A DNA stretch of 64,000 nucleotides from NCBI GenBank assembly GCA_025934695.1, contig JAICWS010000001.1:1207301-1271300 (forward strand). The letters run 5' to 3'. The notes under the pieces were generated by a model. The model made no database searches. It saw only the letters and a program-made list of their open reading frames with translations, and was not told the DNA's origin. The stretch is from Alphaproteobacteria bacterium (GTDB lineage: Bacteria; Pseudomonadota; Alphaproteobacteria; Micavibrionales; UBA2020). This document shows, piece by piece, positions 9,581-17,094 of this stretch (position 1 is the stretch's first letter; each line of letters starts with the position of its first letter). The position numbers and the translations under genes are program-made.

Positions 9581-10399
9581 TTAAGCCACCAGCTTCGGGT
9601 ACATCCGCTCGGCGATCAGGACGAGGGCGAAGAAAACGGCGGCCATGATGCCGTAGTCGGCGAGGAAGCCAAATTCGGTCGTGCCGCCGTTGATCATGAG
9701 CGCGCGCAAGCCGTCGACCTGGTAGGTGAGCGGGTTGACATGCGAGACGATCTGCAGCCATTTGGGCATCAGCGAGATCGGATAAATCGCATTGCTGGCG
9801 AAGAACAGCGGCATGGTCAGCACCTGGCCGATGCCCATGAAACGCTCGCGCGTCTTCACGAAGCAGGCGATGATGAGCGAAAGCGTGGAGAACAGGGCCG
9901 AGCCGAGCGCGACGAAAGCCAACACGCCCAGCATATGCAGCGGGTTCATTGACACATTGGCGCCCGCGATCATCGCCAGTACATAAACGATGATGCACTG
10001 CACCGAGCCGCGGATGCCCGCCGCCATGGCCTTGCCCAGCACGATGGCCGAGCGCGGCGCGGGACTGACCAGCATGCGGTGCAGGATGCCGAGGTCTTTT
10101 TCCCAGATCGCCGAGATGCCGAAGAAGATCGCGGCGAACAGCACGCTCTGCGCGAGGATACCGGCGGCGAGATAATCGATGTAATTCAGGTTGCCCGAGG
10201 TGATGCCCCTCACCCGCGCCATCACCTGCCCGAACAGCAGCAGCCACAGCATCGGCTGGATCGCGCGCGTCGCGAGCTCGAACGGGTCATGGCGGAGCTT
10301 CTGCCCCTCGGCGCAAAAGACGCCCCAGACCTGCATGAAAAAGCCGAAGAGCGGATTAACCGCGCTTGGCGATGGAACGGCGGTTGCGGCCAATTTCAC
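9581..10399 (-). CDS. ABC-2 type transporter permease
   Basis: Membrane half of an ABC exporter, 272 residues with about six hydrophobic segments (PMLWLLLFGQVM, LFAAIFFGISAIW, IIVYVLAMIAG, LGVLAFVALGSALF, VLTMPLFFASNAIYPIS, MAAVFFALVLIAE). The NAIYPIS...VNPLTYQVDGLR block is characteristic of the ABC-2 (DrrB/NodJ-like) family. The start is taken as GTG 10399 because AAAGGAG lies seven bases upstream. The open frame continues to 10459, but that part is basic and has no homology. The gene overlaps the upstream ATPase by 44 bases, so the pair is coupled. Substrate unknown; antibiotic, lipid or polysaccharide export is typical. Confidence 0.9.
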   Translation of the reverse strand: MKLAATAVPSPSAVNPLFGFFMQVWGVFCAEGQKLRHDPFELATRAIQPMLWLLLFGQVMARVRGITSGNLNYIDYLAAGILAQSVLFAAIFFGISAIWEKDLGILHRMLVSPAPRSAIVLGKAMAAGIRGSVQCIIVYVLAMIAGANVSMNPLHMLGVLAFVALGSALFSTLSLIIACFVKTRERFMGIGQVLTMPLFFASNAIYPISLMPKWLQIVSHVNPLTYQVDGLRALMINGGTTEFGFLADYGIMAAVFFALVLIAERMYPKLVA

Positions 10400-11165
10400 G
10401 GTAATTCTCCTTTGCGGTTTTGCCCTGCGCGGTCGCCTGCGCGAGGCGTTCGAAAACATCGTCGAGCGCTTCGGACCCGAAGCTCTTCTTCACGTCGGCG
10501 ATCGAGCCGATGGTCACGATCTTGCCGTGGTGCAGGATGGCGAGGCGGCTGCAGAGTTCCTCCACCTCGGCCATGTAATGCGTCGTCATGATGATGGTGA
10601 CCTTGTATTCGTCGCGCAGGCGGCGCACGTGCTTCCACACCGTGTTGCGCGCCGAGGGGTCGAGACCGACGGTCGGCTCATCCATGAAGATCACCGAGGG
10701 GCGGTGCAGCATGCTCTGCGCGATTTCGAGGCGGCGGACCATGCCGCCCGAAAAGCTGCGCACGCGCTGGTCGGCCACGTCGGAGAGGTCCATCGCATGA
10801 AGAGATTCTTTAATGCGCGAAACATGCTCCTTCGGCGGAATGCGGTAGAGGCGCGCGGAGAGAAGCAGGTTTTCATATGCGGTGAGCGCGCCGTCGGCGC
10901 ATAGCAGCTGCGGGATATAGCCGATGTTCAGCCGCACGCCATCCGATTGGGTTTTGATGTCGAAGCCCGCGACGCGCGCGGAACCCGACGTCGATTGCGT
11001 CAGGCTCGTCAGCATCTTGATGATCGTGCTCTTGCCCGCGCCGTTGGGGCCGATGAGGGCAAAGCTTTCGCCCGACTTGACCCTGAAGGACACGTCGTCG
11101 ACGGCCGTGAAGTCGCCGAATCGCTTGGTCAGCCCTTCCAGCTCGACGGAATATTCACTCGCCAT
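10356..11165 (-). CDS. ABC transporter ATP-binding protein (DrrA/NodI-like)
   Basis: ATPase partner of the ABC-2 permease, 269 residues. Walker [10 protein letters not shown], signature [14 protein letters not shown], Walker B VIFMDEPT with the following [10 protein letters not shown]-loop, and the switch His in [10 protein letters not shown] are all present. SGG M (rather than Q) in the signature is common in this export subgroup. It diverges from a MarR regulator, and a palindromic site lies between them, suggesting MarR control of the exporter. Start ATG 11165 is preceded by GGAAAGGAAACC. Confidence 0.93.
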   Translation of the reverse strand: MASEYSVELEGLTKRFGDFTAVDDVSFRVKSGESFALIGPNGAGKSTIIKMLTSLTQSTSGSARVAGFDIKTQSDGVRLNIGYIPQLLCADGALTAYENLLLSARLYRIPPKEHVSRIKESLHAMDLSDVADQRVRSFSGGMVRRLEIAQSMLHRPSVIFMDEPTVGLDPSARNTVWKHVRRLRDEYKVTIIMTTHYMAEVEELCSRLAILHHGKIVTIGSIADVKKSFGSEALDDVFERLAQATAQGKTAKENYREIGRNRRSIAKRG

Positions 11166-11179
11166 GGTTTCCTTTCCTT

Positions 11180-11250
11180 GTCATCCTGAGCGCAGCGAAG
11201 GATCCCCTCTTTTGCGGCGAAGGGAGATTCTTCGCTTCGCTCAGAATGAC
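11180..11250. repeat. Inverted-repeat element (TCATCCTGAGCG type)
   Basis: Long imperfect hairpin between GTCATCCTGAGCGCAGCGAA on the left and TTCGCTTCGCTCAGAATGAC on the right. It lies between the ABC ATPase start and the MarR promoter region. This class of repeat is widely dispersed in many bacterial genomes. Confidence 0.75.
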
Positions 11251-11267
11251 ATTTGAAATAATGAGCT

Positions 11268-11294
11268 AAACTTGTAAACTAAACTTGCAAGTTT
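11268..11294. promoter_or_regulatory. Probable MarR operator overlapping the marR promoter
   Basis: A perfect 14-base palindrome AAACTTGCAAGTTT (11281-11294) preceded 13 bases earlier by another AAACTTG half-site (11268-11274). A plausible -35 (TTGCAA, 11285-11290) lies inside it and a -10 (TATACT, 11309-11314) follows with an 18-base spacer, which would place transcription start at or near the ATG at 11323. Position and symmetry fit autorepression by the adjacent MarR protein; binding is inferred. Confidence 0.55.
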
Positions 11295-11322
11295 GCCTTC
11301 CTATTTTATATACTGGATTCGC

Positions 11323-11751
11323 ATGAAACGCAAGGCCCATGACATAACCATCGTCGATTTCGGCCAGTCGGTCGGGCGGCTCTACCGCCGCATCCGCGCC
11401 GCCGCGGCGACGCATGAACTCTCGCTGACCGAGGGCGCGGTGCTCGTGCGCCTCGACAAGCACGGTCCCGCCACGACGGCCGATCTCGCCCGCGCTGAAA
11501 GCGTGAAGCCCCAGTCGATGGGCGCGACCATCGCGGCTCTGGAAGAACGCGGCCTTGTCACGCGCAAACCGCATGCGACCGACGGGCGGCAGATGCTGAT
11601 CGCCCTCACCCCCAAAGGACTCGATGTCCGCCAAAGCGCGCAGGACGCGAAACGCACCTGGCTCGCGGAAGCAGTCGCGCAGTTGAGCGCGGAAGAACGG
11701 GACTTGCTGCTGAGGGCGGGCAAGATCATCCGCAAGCTGGCGGAGGGGTGA
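11323..11751 (+). CDS. MarR-family transcriptional regulator
   Basis: Winged-helix dimeric regulator of 142 residues. The recognition-helix region (TADLARAESVKPQSMGATIAALEERGLV) and wing (TRKPHATDGRQMLIALTPKG) are standard MarR, with the conserved Asp-x-Arg of the wing. The start at ATG 11323 (MKRKAHD) is preferred to 11293, which falls inside the palindromic operator. It is transcribed away from the ABC exporter genes, so the likely job is control of that exporter and of itself. The inducer is unknown; MarR proteins often respond to small phenolic or toxic compounds. Confidence 0.9.
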   Translation: MKRKAHDITIVDFGQSVGRLYRRIRAAAATHELSLTEGAVLVRLDKHGPATTADLARAESVKPQSMGATIAALEERGLVTRKPHATDGRQMLIALTPKGLDVRQSAQDAKRTWLAEAVAQLSAEERDLLLRAGKIIRKLAEG

Positions 11752-11756
11752 AACCC

Positions 11757-11948
11757 TTATCCTCTCCCTCTGGGAGAGGATGGGACCCGTCGCTTTATAT
11801 GCGCATGCGAAGCATGCGTGCGACGGGAAGGTGAGGGTACTTCGTCCAACGCGAATGAACGAAAGCCAAATAGACTAACGCTGCACGGAGTACCCTCACC
11901 TTCCCACGCCTTCGGCGCGGGCCCCTTCCTCTCCCAGAGGAGAGGAGA
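11757..11948. repeat. Large palindromic intergenic element (CCTCTCC...GGAGAGG type)
   Basis: About 190 bases with nested inverted repeats: CCTCTCCCTCTGGGAGAGG at the left, GAAGGTGAGGGTAC near 11829-11842 and its complement GTACCCTCACCTTC near 11889-11902, and CCTCTCCCAGAGGAGAGG at the right. It separates two convergent genes and may end transcription in both directions. Confidence 0.75.
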
Positions 11949-13379
11949 TTAGGGCTTGGGCTTCGGCGGAGGAGTGGGCGCTACATCCTTCGCCAGCCAC
12001 GGACTCTCAAACCCCAGCTTCTTCAGGCCCGCCTGCACTTCGGGCGCGTTCATGAACAGTTTCCACAGCAGACCTGAGCGGTAATTCTCGATCATCACCA
12101 CGATCGGCCCCTCGTCGATGGCGAGGTCGGTCTTGGCCTGCCAGTTTTTGGTTTCATCGAAGGAGTCGACGAAACCATATTCGCCCCACAGTTTGCCGTC
12201 ATAGTCTTCGTAATAGTGCCGCAGCGCCTGCATCGAATATTCCGGCGTGTAGGGGAAGGATGACAAAGCTCCCGTCGGCGCGATGACACCCTTGTCGTTC
12301 TTGCCGGGCTCTTCCACTACATAGCCGTTCGGCCCGTCGCTGGCGGTCAGGCCCCAGGCGGGGCCATAGCCTTTGAAGCCCTTCGGGTTGCGCACTGCAT
12401 AGGCGTGCGAAGCCAGCGCCTGGTTGCGCGTCTGGGCCTCGTAGTCGATGTATTTGTCTTTCAACCCGCGCGGGTCGAGGCCGAGAAAGGAATAATGCGT
12501 GAAGAACAAGGGCCCGCTTCCGGCCGGAAGGTCGAGGCCTTCTTTCGCCGCATGCTTCGCGATCTTTCCGCCGCGATCCCAGCCCTGCTCGAACACCGCG
12601 CGCGAGATCGGGTGCGTCGGTGACGATGCCGCCATGACATAGGCAATCAGCGCCTCGTTCCAGCCCTGCACCGCTAAGTTGATCTTCCAGCCGTAATCGG
12701 GGCTGCGGTTCCAGGTGAGGCCGGGGGTGCCCGGCTGAATGTGCGAGGTCCAGTTCGCCGCCTCCCACAGTTTGTTGATCTTGCCGCGCAGCGCCGTTTC
12801 GGCGGGATCGCTGCCCGAAAAATATTCGCGCGCGGTAATGAGGCCCTGGAACAAGAACGCGCTTTCGACGAGGTCGGAGCCGTTATCCGCCTTGTTCCAT
12901 GCAAAGGTCTTCCCCGTCGTGCCGTCCAGGTAATGGGGAAAGAGGCCGTTGTAGGTGTCGGCCTTGGTCGATAAAAAATCGACGATCTTGTCGACCCGCC
13001 CCCGCGCCTCGTCGCGGGATATCCAGCCGCGCGATGCGCCCGTCACGATGGCCATGACGCCAAAGCCGGTGCCGCCGGTCGCCACGATATCGGCGCCGTA
13101 ATCCGCGATATTGTTCGTGCGCTCACGCGCCATGCCGCTGACCGGATGCGCGAATTCGATGAAATAATTGAGCGTCTGGCGCTGCGCGAGGTCGAGGAGC
13201 TGTTCGTCCGTCAGCTTCGCGGGTGCTGCCTGTTGCACGGATGCGGGCGGCGTTGGCGGAATAGCGGGCGTTTGCGCCTGCGCGGCCCCCGAAAGGCCGA
13301 AACCGGCGAGAGCAAAGATGGCTGCCAGGCGCGCGCGCTTTCGGCTCTTCTTGCCGAATATGCGCGACGCCAGCCCCAT
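11949..13379 (-). CDS. Exported GH144-like glycosidase ('glucoamylase' Pfam family, possible endo-beta-1,2-glucanase)
   Basis: A 476-residue protein with a Sec signal peptide (basic KKSRKRAR, hydrophobic core LAAIFALAGFGLS, cleavage after GAAQA). Mature residues match the PF10091 'glucoamylase' domain: GLTASDGPNGY, GVIAPTGALSSFPYTPEYSMQALR, LWGEYGFVDSF, DEGPIVVMIENYRSGLLWKLF. Characterised members of this family are GH144 endo-beta-1,2-glucanases, so a role on cyclic or linear beta-1,2-glucans in the periplasm is a reasonable inference. The start at ATG 13379 overlaps the upstream stop (TAATG); the longer frame to 13622 is antisense noise. The C-terminus ends in a proline/lysine tail. Confidence 0.85.
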   Translation of the reverse strand: MGLASRIFGKKSRKRARLAAIFALAGFGLSGAAQAQTPAIPPTPPASVQQAAPAKLTDEQLLDLAQRQTLNYFIEFAHPVSGMARERTNNIADYGADIVATGGTGFGVMAIVTGASRGWISRDEARGRVDKIVDFLSTKADTYNGLFPHYLDGTTGKTFAWNKADNGSDLVESAFLFQGLITAREYFSGSDPAETALRGKINKLWEAANWTSHIQPGTPGLTWNRSPDYGWKINLAVQGWNEALIAYVMAASSPTHPISRAVFEQGWDRGGKIAKHAAKEGLDLPAGSGPLFFTHYSFLGLDPRGLKDKYIDYEAQTRNQALASHAYAVRNPKGFKGYGPAWGLTASDGPNGYVVEEPGKNDKGVIAPTGALSSFPYTPEYSMQALRHYYEDYDGKLWGEYGFVDSFDETKNWQAKTDLAIDEGPIVVMIENYRSGLLWKLFMNAPEVQAGLKKLGFESPWLAKDVAPTPPPKPKP

Positions 13380-13942
13380 TACGGACGCGGTCCCTGCGGA
13401 ACGGCCTGTACGGGTCGCACGGCGGCGGGTGCCGTCTCCATCGCCTTGGCGAATTGCTGCGCGGGCTTGGCGGGCGCGGCAAAGCGCGAGACGGGTTGCG
13501 GCTCGGGCCCATACTCGGGTTCCGGTGTCGTCACCGACGGCGCGCGGCCGCGGCGGAAGAAATTCTCGACCCGATCCATCAGGCGGTCGCCCGCATTCAG
13601 CACCGCGGTCTTGATGCCGCAATGACGATCCGCGCCATGCACCATGCCCGCGCCGAATACGGCGGGCGCCAGAGCCGCGACGCCGATGCCGGCCAGTTGC
13701 AGCCCCAGCGGCGGAAAGACGCCGAGCCAGCCGATAAAGCCGCCCAGCAGGAGCCCGCCCAGCGCGACTTCGGCACCGGCGATAAAGACGGCCGCGCCCA
13801 GAACCGTGCCGGCGATGCCGCCGACGCGGGCTTTTTTCTGCGCGCTCCAGGATTTCGGCCAGGGCGATTTCGCCGCCAGCGCGCCCGCGCCATCGGTAAG
13901 CCAGTCACCCGCATCGCGGATGAGCTTAATTGGATTCAGCAT
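13379..13942 (-). CDS. Hypothetical membrane protein coupled to the GH144-like gene
   Basis: A 187-residue protein of unknown family. Residues 1-40 are amphipathic and basic. Two to three hydrophobic, Gly/Ala-rich segments follow (GGIAGTVLGAAVFIAGAEVA, LGGLLLGGFIGWLGVFPPLG, LAGIGVAALAPAVFGAGMV). The C-terminal third is a proline/alanine-rich polar tail. GGGGAGG upstream of ATG 13942 is a strong ribosome binding site. Its stop codon shares a base with the start of the glycosidase gene, so the two are made together. It might tether or assist the periplasmic enzyme, but nothing in the sequence proves this. Confidence 0.7.
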   Translation of the reverse strand: MLNPIKLIRDAGDWLTDGAGALAAKSPWPKSWSAQKKARVGGIAGTVLGAAVFIAGAEVALGGLLLGGFIGWLGVFPPLGLQLAGIGVAALAPAVFGAGMVHGADRHCGIKTAVLNAGDRLMDRVENFFRRGRAPSVTTPEPEYGPEPQPVSRFAAPAKPAQQFAKAMETAPAAVRPVQAVPQGPRP

Positions 13943-14173
13943 AGAGGCCTCCCCTTTCGTTCAAGGAAGAAAGCGTTGTTTTATGTATTTGATGGGGCCG
14001 AGATTAGAGAAACAAAGGGACTGAGTCCAGCCTGTTTTTGCATAATCCTAAGAAATCCTACCTTTTAACCCTTGTTCAAGCGAAGCGGGCAGCTATGTCT
14101 TGTTCCGCGGGGCCTTTTCCGCCCGCTTCACCGATTCCGCGCCCAACCGGCATTCATCATCAGGAGCACTTCC

Positions 14174-15217
14174 ATGGAACATCGTCAGCTCGGCCGTTCC
14201 GGCCTCAAAGTCCCCGTCCTCAGCCTTGGCACCGGCACCTTCGGCGGGGTCGGCGAATTGTTCAAGAAGTGGGGCCAGACCGATGTGAAGGAGGCCACGC
14301 GCCTAGTCGATGTCGGCCTCGAGGCCGGGATGAATTTCTTCGACACGGCAGACATTTATTCTTCCGGCGCGTCGGAGGAAATCCTGGGCGCCGCCATCAA
14401 GGGCCGCCGCGACAAGGTGCTGATCTCCACCAAGGCGACCTTCCCGACGGGCCAAGGCCCGAACGAACTCGGCTCTTCGCGCTTTCACCTGATCCGCGCC
14501 TGCGAGGACAGCCTGAAGCGCCTCGGCACCGATCATATCGACCTCTACTTCATGCACGGGTTCGATGCTCATACGCCGGTCGAGGAGACTTTAAGCACGC
14601 TCGACACGCTCGTGAAGGCCGGCAAGATCCGCTACATCGGCTGCTCGAACTTCTCGGGCTGGCATCTGATGAAATCGCTCTCGGTCTCCGAGCGCTACGG
14701 CTGGTCGAAATACATCGCCTACCAAGGCTATTACGCGCTTGTCGGCCGCGACTATGAATGGGAACTCATGCCGCTCTCGCTCGACCAAGGCGTGGGCACG
14801 ATGGTCTGGAGCCCGCTCGGCTGGGGCCGCCTGACCGGCAAAATCCGCCGTGGGCAGAAGCCGAAGGAAGGCCGCATCGCCCAGGGTGGCGGCGAGGTCG
14901 GCCCGAAGATCGACGACGAATATCTGTATAAAGTCGTCGACGCGCTCGATGTTGTGGCCAAGGAAACCGGCAAGACGGTGCCGCAGGTCGCGCTCAACTG
15001 GCTGCTGCAGCGCCCGGGCATCTCCAACATCGTCATCGGCGCGCGCAACGAAGAACAGCTCAGGCAGAACCTCGGCGCCGTGGGCTGGAACCTGACAGCT
15101 GCACAAGTCGCCAAACTCGACGCCGCCAGTGCGCGGCCGCTTGCCTATCCCTACTGGCACCAGTCGGGATTTCCGCAGCTCAATCCGTTCCCGGTCGAAT
15201 TGAAGGAAGCGGCGTAG
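14174..15217 (+). CDS. Aldo/keto reductase
   Basis: A 347-residue NADPH-dependent reductase. The start MEHRQLGRSGLKVPVLSLG, the DTADIYSSGASEE catalytic Asp/Tyr block, the DLYFMHGFD His block and the C-terminal IVIGARNEEQLRQNL cofactor loop identify the family. It resembles the YajO/'L-glyceraldehyde reductase' type more than the paralogue at 3524. AGGAG six bases before the ATG supports 14174 rather than the upstream in-frame ATG at 14072. A gap of about 230 bases separates it from the divergent membrane protein gene and probably holds both promoters. Substrate unknown. Confidence 0.92.
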   Translation: MEHRQLGRSGLKVPVLSLGTGTFGGVGELFKKWGQTDVKEATRLVDVGLEAGMNFFDTADIYSSGASEEILGAAIKGRRDKVLISTKATFPTGQGPNELGSSRFHLIRACEDSLKRLGTDHIDLYFMHGFDAHTPVEETLSTLDTLVKAGKIRYIGCSNFSGWHLMKSLSVSERYGWSKYIAYQGYYALVGRDYEWELMPLSLDQGVGTMVWSPLGWGRLTGKIRRGQKPKEGRIAQGGGEVGPKIDDEYLYKVVDALDVVAKETGKTVPQVALNWLLQRPGISNIVIGARNEEQLRQNLGAVGWNLTAAQVAKLDAASARPLAYPYWHQSGFPQLNPFPVELKEAA

Positions 15218-15418
15218 GCTTTCATTCGCGAGGCGGAGAAGTTGCGATTTCGCGCGCCCGCTTCGGGGAGCGGGGAATGTCTCGCCCAACGATGACGTCA
15301 GTTCTGCGGCTGCCGCCATGCCGGCAGCCTATCGCGCTGGGTGCATAAACGACCCTGATTGTGGCGGACTTCGGCGTGGGCTATGATGGCATGGGTAATA
15401 AGAATGAAAGGGGAAAGC

Positions 15419-16663
15419 ATGCTGGAAAAGCCGATTTACGTCGTTCTCGACGTAGATACTGGACAGACGATGTGGTCCGGCGGAGATATAAATTCCCGGC
15501 ATTCGCCGTGCGGCACTTTCCGCATTCCTCTTGCCATCATCGGATTTGACAGCGGCACGCTGATCGACGACCACACGCCGCGCTTCGAGTACAAGCCGAA
15601 AGGCCAGCATGGAACGGAAAGCCATGACCCCTGGAAAGATTCCTGTACGCCGGGCCTCTGGCTCGAGGATAAATGCGGGTGGTATTCACAGCGGGTGACA
15701 CAGGCCATCGGGCGCGAGCGTCTGCAGGCTTATGTCGACAAGCTCTATCTCGGCAACCGCGACCTGTCGGGAGATGTGCGGGATTTCTGGGTACTCTCCA
15801 GCCTTAAAATATCGGTATTGGAGCAGGCGGTGTTTCTCCGCCGCATGCTGACCGGGGAGCTGCCCGTTTCGGCGGCATCGATCGCGCAGGCCCAAAAATT
15901 CGCCAAACCTGAGCCCTGCAAAGTCGGGGCGTTATTCGGAAAGGCGGCGGGCGACTATATTGATCCGGCGGCGGATTATCAGCTCGGCTGGCATCTCGGC
16001 TGGATCGAGCGCGACGGGAAAAAGTATGTGTTCGCCACTTACCTTGAATGCATGAGCGCATACAACGCCGCCTATCTGGCAAAGGAATTCTCGCGCGGCA
16101 TGCTGGAACATAAGCTGGGCGGCGGAAAGGAAGTCAGCCAGTATCGCAAAGAGGCCGAGCAGGGCGACGCCGAGGCCCAGTATATCATGGGCCGGCTTTA
16201 TGGCGGCAGCCACTATGATGTCGAGCAGGATGATGCTGAAAGCACGAAATGGTATCGCCTCGCCGCCGAGCAGGGCCATCCGCGCGCGCAATATATGATC
16301 GCCTGGTACTATCTGGAAGGGAGCATGGGATTCCAGAAGGACGCGCGCCAGGCCCTCAAGCTTTTCAAGTCATCCGCCAAACAGGGCAATGGCTATGCCA
16401 TGTCGGCCTTGGGCGGCATCTACCGCGACGGCAAGGCCGTGGCTAAGAACTACGAGAAAGCTTTCTACTGGTACGGCCGCGCTCTCCTCGCCGCCGAGCG
16501 CATCGCCGCGGCGCACGGCGGTGAAGCCAGGCGGTCGGATATCAGCCACCTCAAAAGAATGCAGGCGCAGATACTGCCACACCTGTCGCCAAAGCAAATC
16601 GCGGCGGTGGAGGAAAGGATTTCGAAGCGCGAAGAACAGATGTCGCAGCGGAAACAGGTTTAG
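15419..16663 (+). CDS. Class D beta-lactamase-like domain (catalytically degenerate) fused to Sel1 repeats
   Basis: A 414-residue protein without a signal peptide. Residues 1-220 follow the OXA beta-lactamase/BlaR-sensor pattern: IYVVLDVDTGQ, SPCGTFRIPLAIIGFDSG, WLEDKCGWYSQ, LGNRDLSGD, WVLSSLKISVLEQAVFLRRM, GKAAG, GWHLGWIE. Every catalytic motif is altered. S-x-x-K is GTFR (Gly32, Arg35), S-x-V is Lys85-Cys-Gly87, Y-G-N is LGN (111-113), and K-T-G is KAA (175-177). It therefore should not hydrolyse beta-lactams. Residues 240-360 hold three Sel1-like repeats (AEAQYIMGRLY, PRAQYMIAWYYLEG, YAMSALGGIYRDGKA), usually protein-protein modules. Start ATG 15419 has AAAGGGG ahead. Role unknown; a binding or scaffold protein is plausible. 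Confidence 0.82.
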   Translation: MLEKPIYVVLDVDTGQTMWSGGDINSRHSPCGTFRIPLAIIGFDSGTLIDDHTPRFEYKPKGQHGTESHDPWKDSCTPGLWLEDKCGWYSQRVTQAIGRERLQAYVDKLYLGNRDLSGDVRDFWVLSSLKISVLEQAVFLRRMLTGELPVSAASIAQAQKFAKPEPCKVGALFGKAAGDYIDPAADYQLGWHLGWIERDGKKYVFATYLECMSAYNAAYLAKEFSRGMLEHKLGGGKEVSQYRKEAEQGDAEAQYIMGRLYGGSHYDVEQDDAESTKWYRLAAEQGHPRAQYMIAWYYLEGSMGFQKDARQALKLFKSSAKQGNGYAMSALGGIYRDGKAVAKNYEKAFYWYGRALLAAERIAAAHGGEARRSDISHLKRMQAQILPHLSPKQIAAVEERISKREEQMSQRKQV

Positions 16664-16665
16664 CC

Positions 16666-16968
16666 CGTCGAGGTAAAGTCTGTCCGTCGGGCCGACTTCG
16701 ACGCCGAGCTCTTCCTTCAGCTCGCGAAAGCCGTCTTCTGGCTTCTCACCTGCCGCGAGGTGCCCTCCGGCGGAAGCGTCATAACTTCCGGGGTCTATTT
16801 TGTTTTTTGGCCCGCGGAGCTGCAGAAGGAGTGTTCGCCTATCACAATTTACCAGCCAGCATGCAAAAGTACGATGCCACAGACCCTTTTTGTGAACGTC
16901 ATCGATTGACGCCACCGGAGGATCCATCGGGACATAGGTTTCATCAAAACGTCAAGTTTCTCGATCAT
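16666..16968 (-). pseudogene. Nudix hydrolase relic, frameshifted and truncated
   Basis: The minus strand encodes the start of a Nudix protein of the isopentenyl-diphosphate-isomerase-like group: MIEKLDV from ATG 16968, then, after a one-base frame change, FDETYVPMDPPVASIDDVHKKGLWHRTF and the Nudix box region GGHLAAGE...RELKEELG. The frame break lies at a run of four A at 16946-16949 (plus strand), where five would restore the frame. After YLDG the frame runs into the antisense of the OXA/Sel1 gene, so the C-terminal half of the domain is missing. Both defects indicate a dead gene. Confidence 0.75.
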
Positions 16969-17094
16969 GGCTTCCTTGATGACGATGGCCGCTATTCACT
17001 CCGCCGCTAAGCTAATCCACTAGAGTTTTAACTCGTCCACGCCCTAACCGATCGGCCACAATGGCCATTTCGGTTATCATGACGAAACGCTTCT

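Noticed and set aside
13380-13622. N-terminal extension of the GH144-like protein
   Set aside because: It overlaps the upstream membrane-protein gene; the signal peptide begins at ATG 13379.
15419-16663. Calling the OXA-like protein a beta-lactamase resistance gene
   Set aside because: All catalytic motifs are replaced and there is no export signal, so beta-lactam hydrolysis is not supported.
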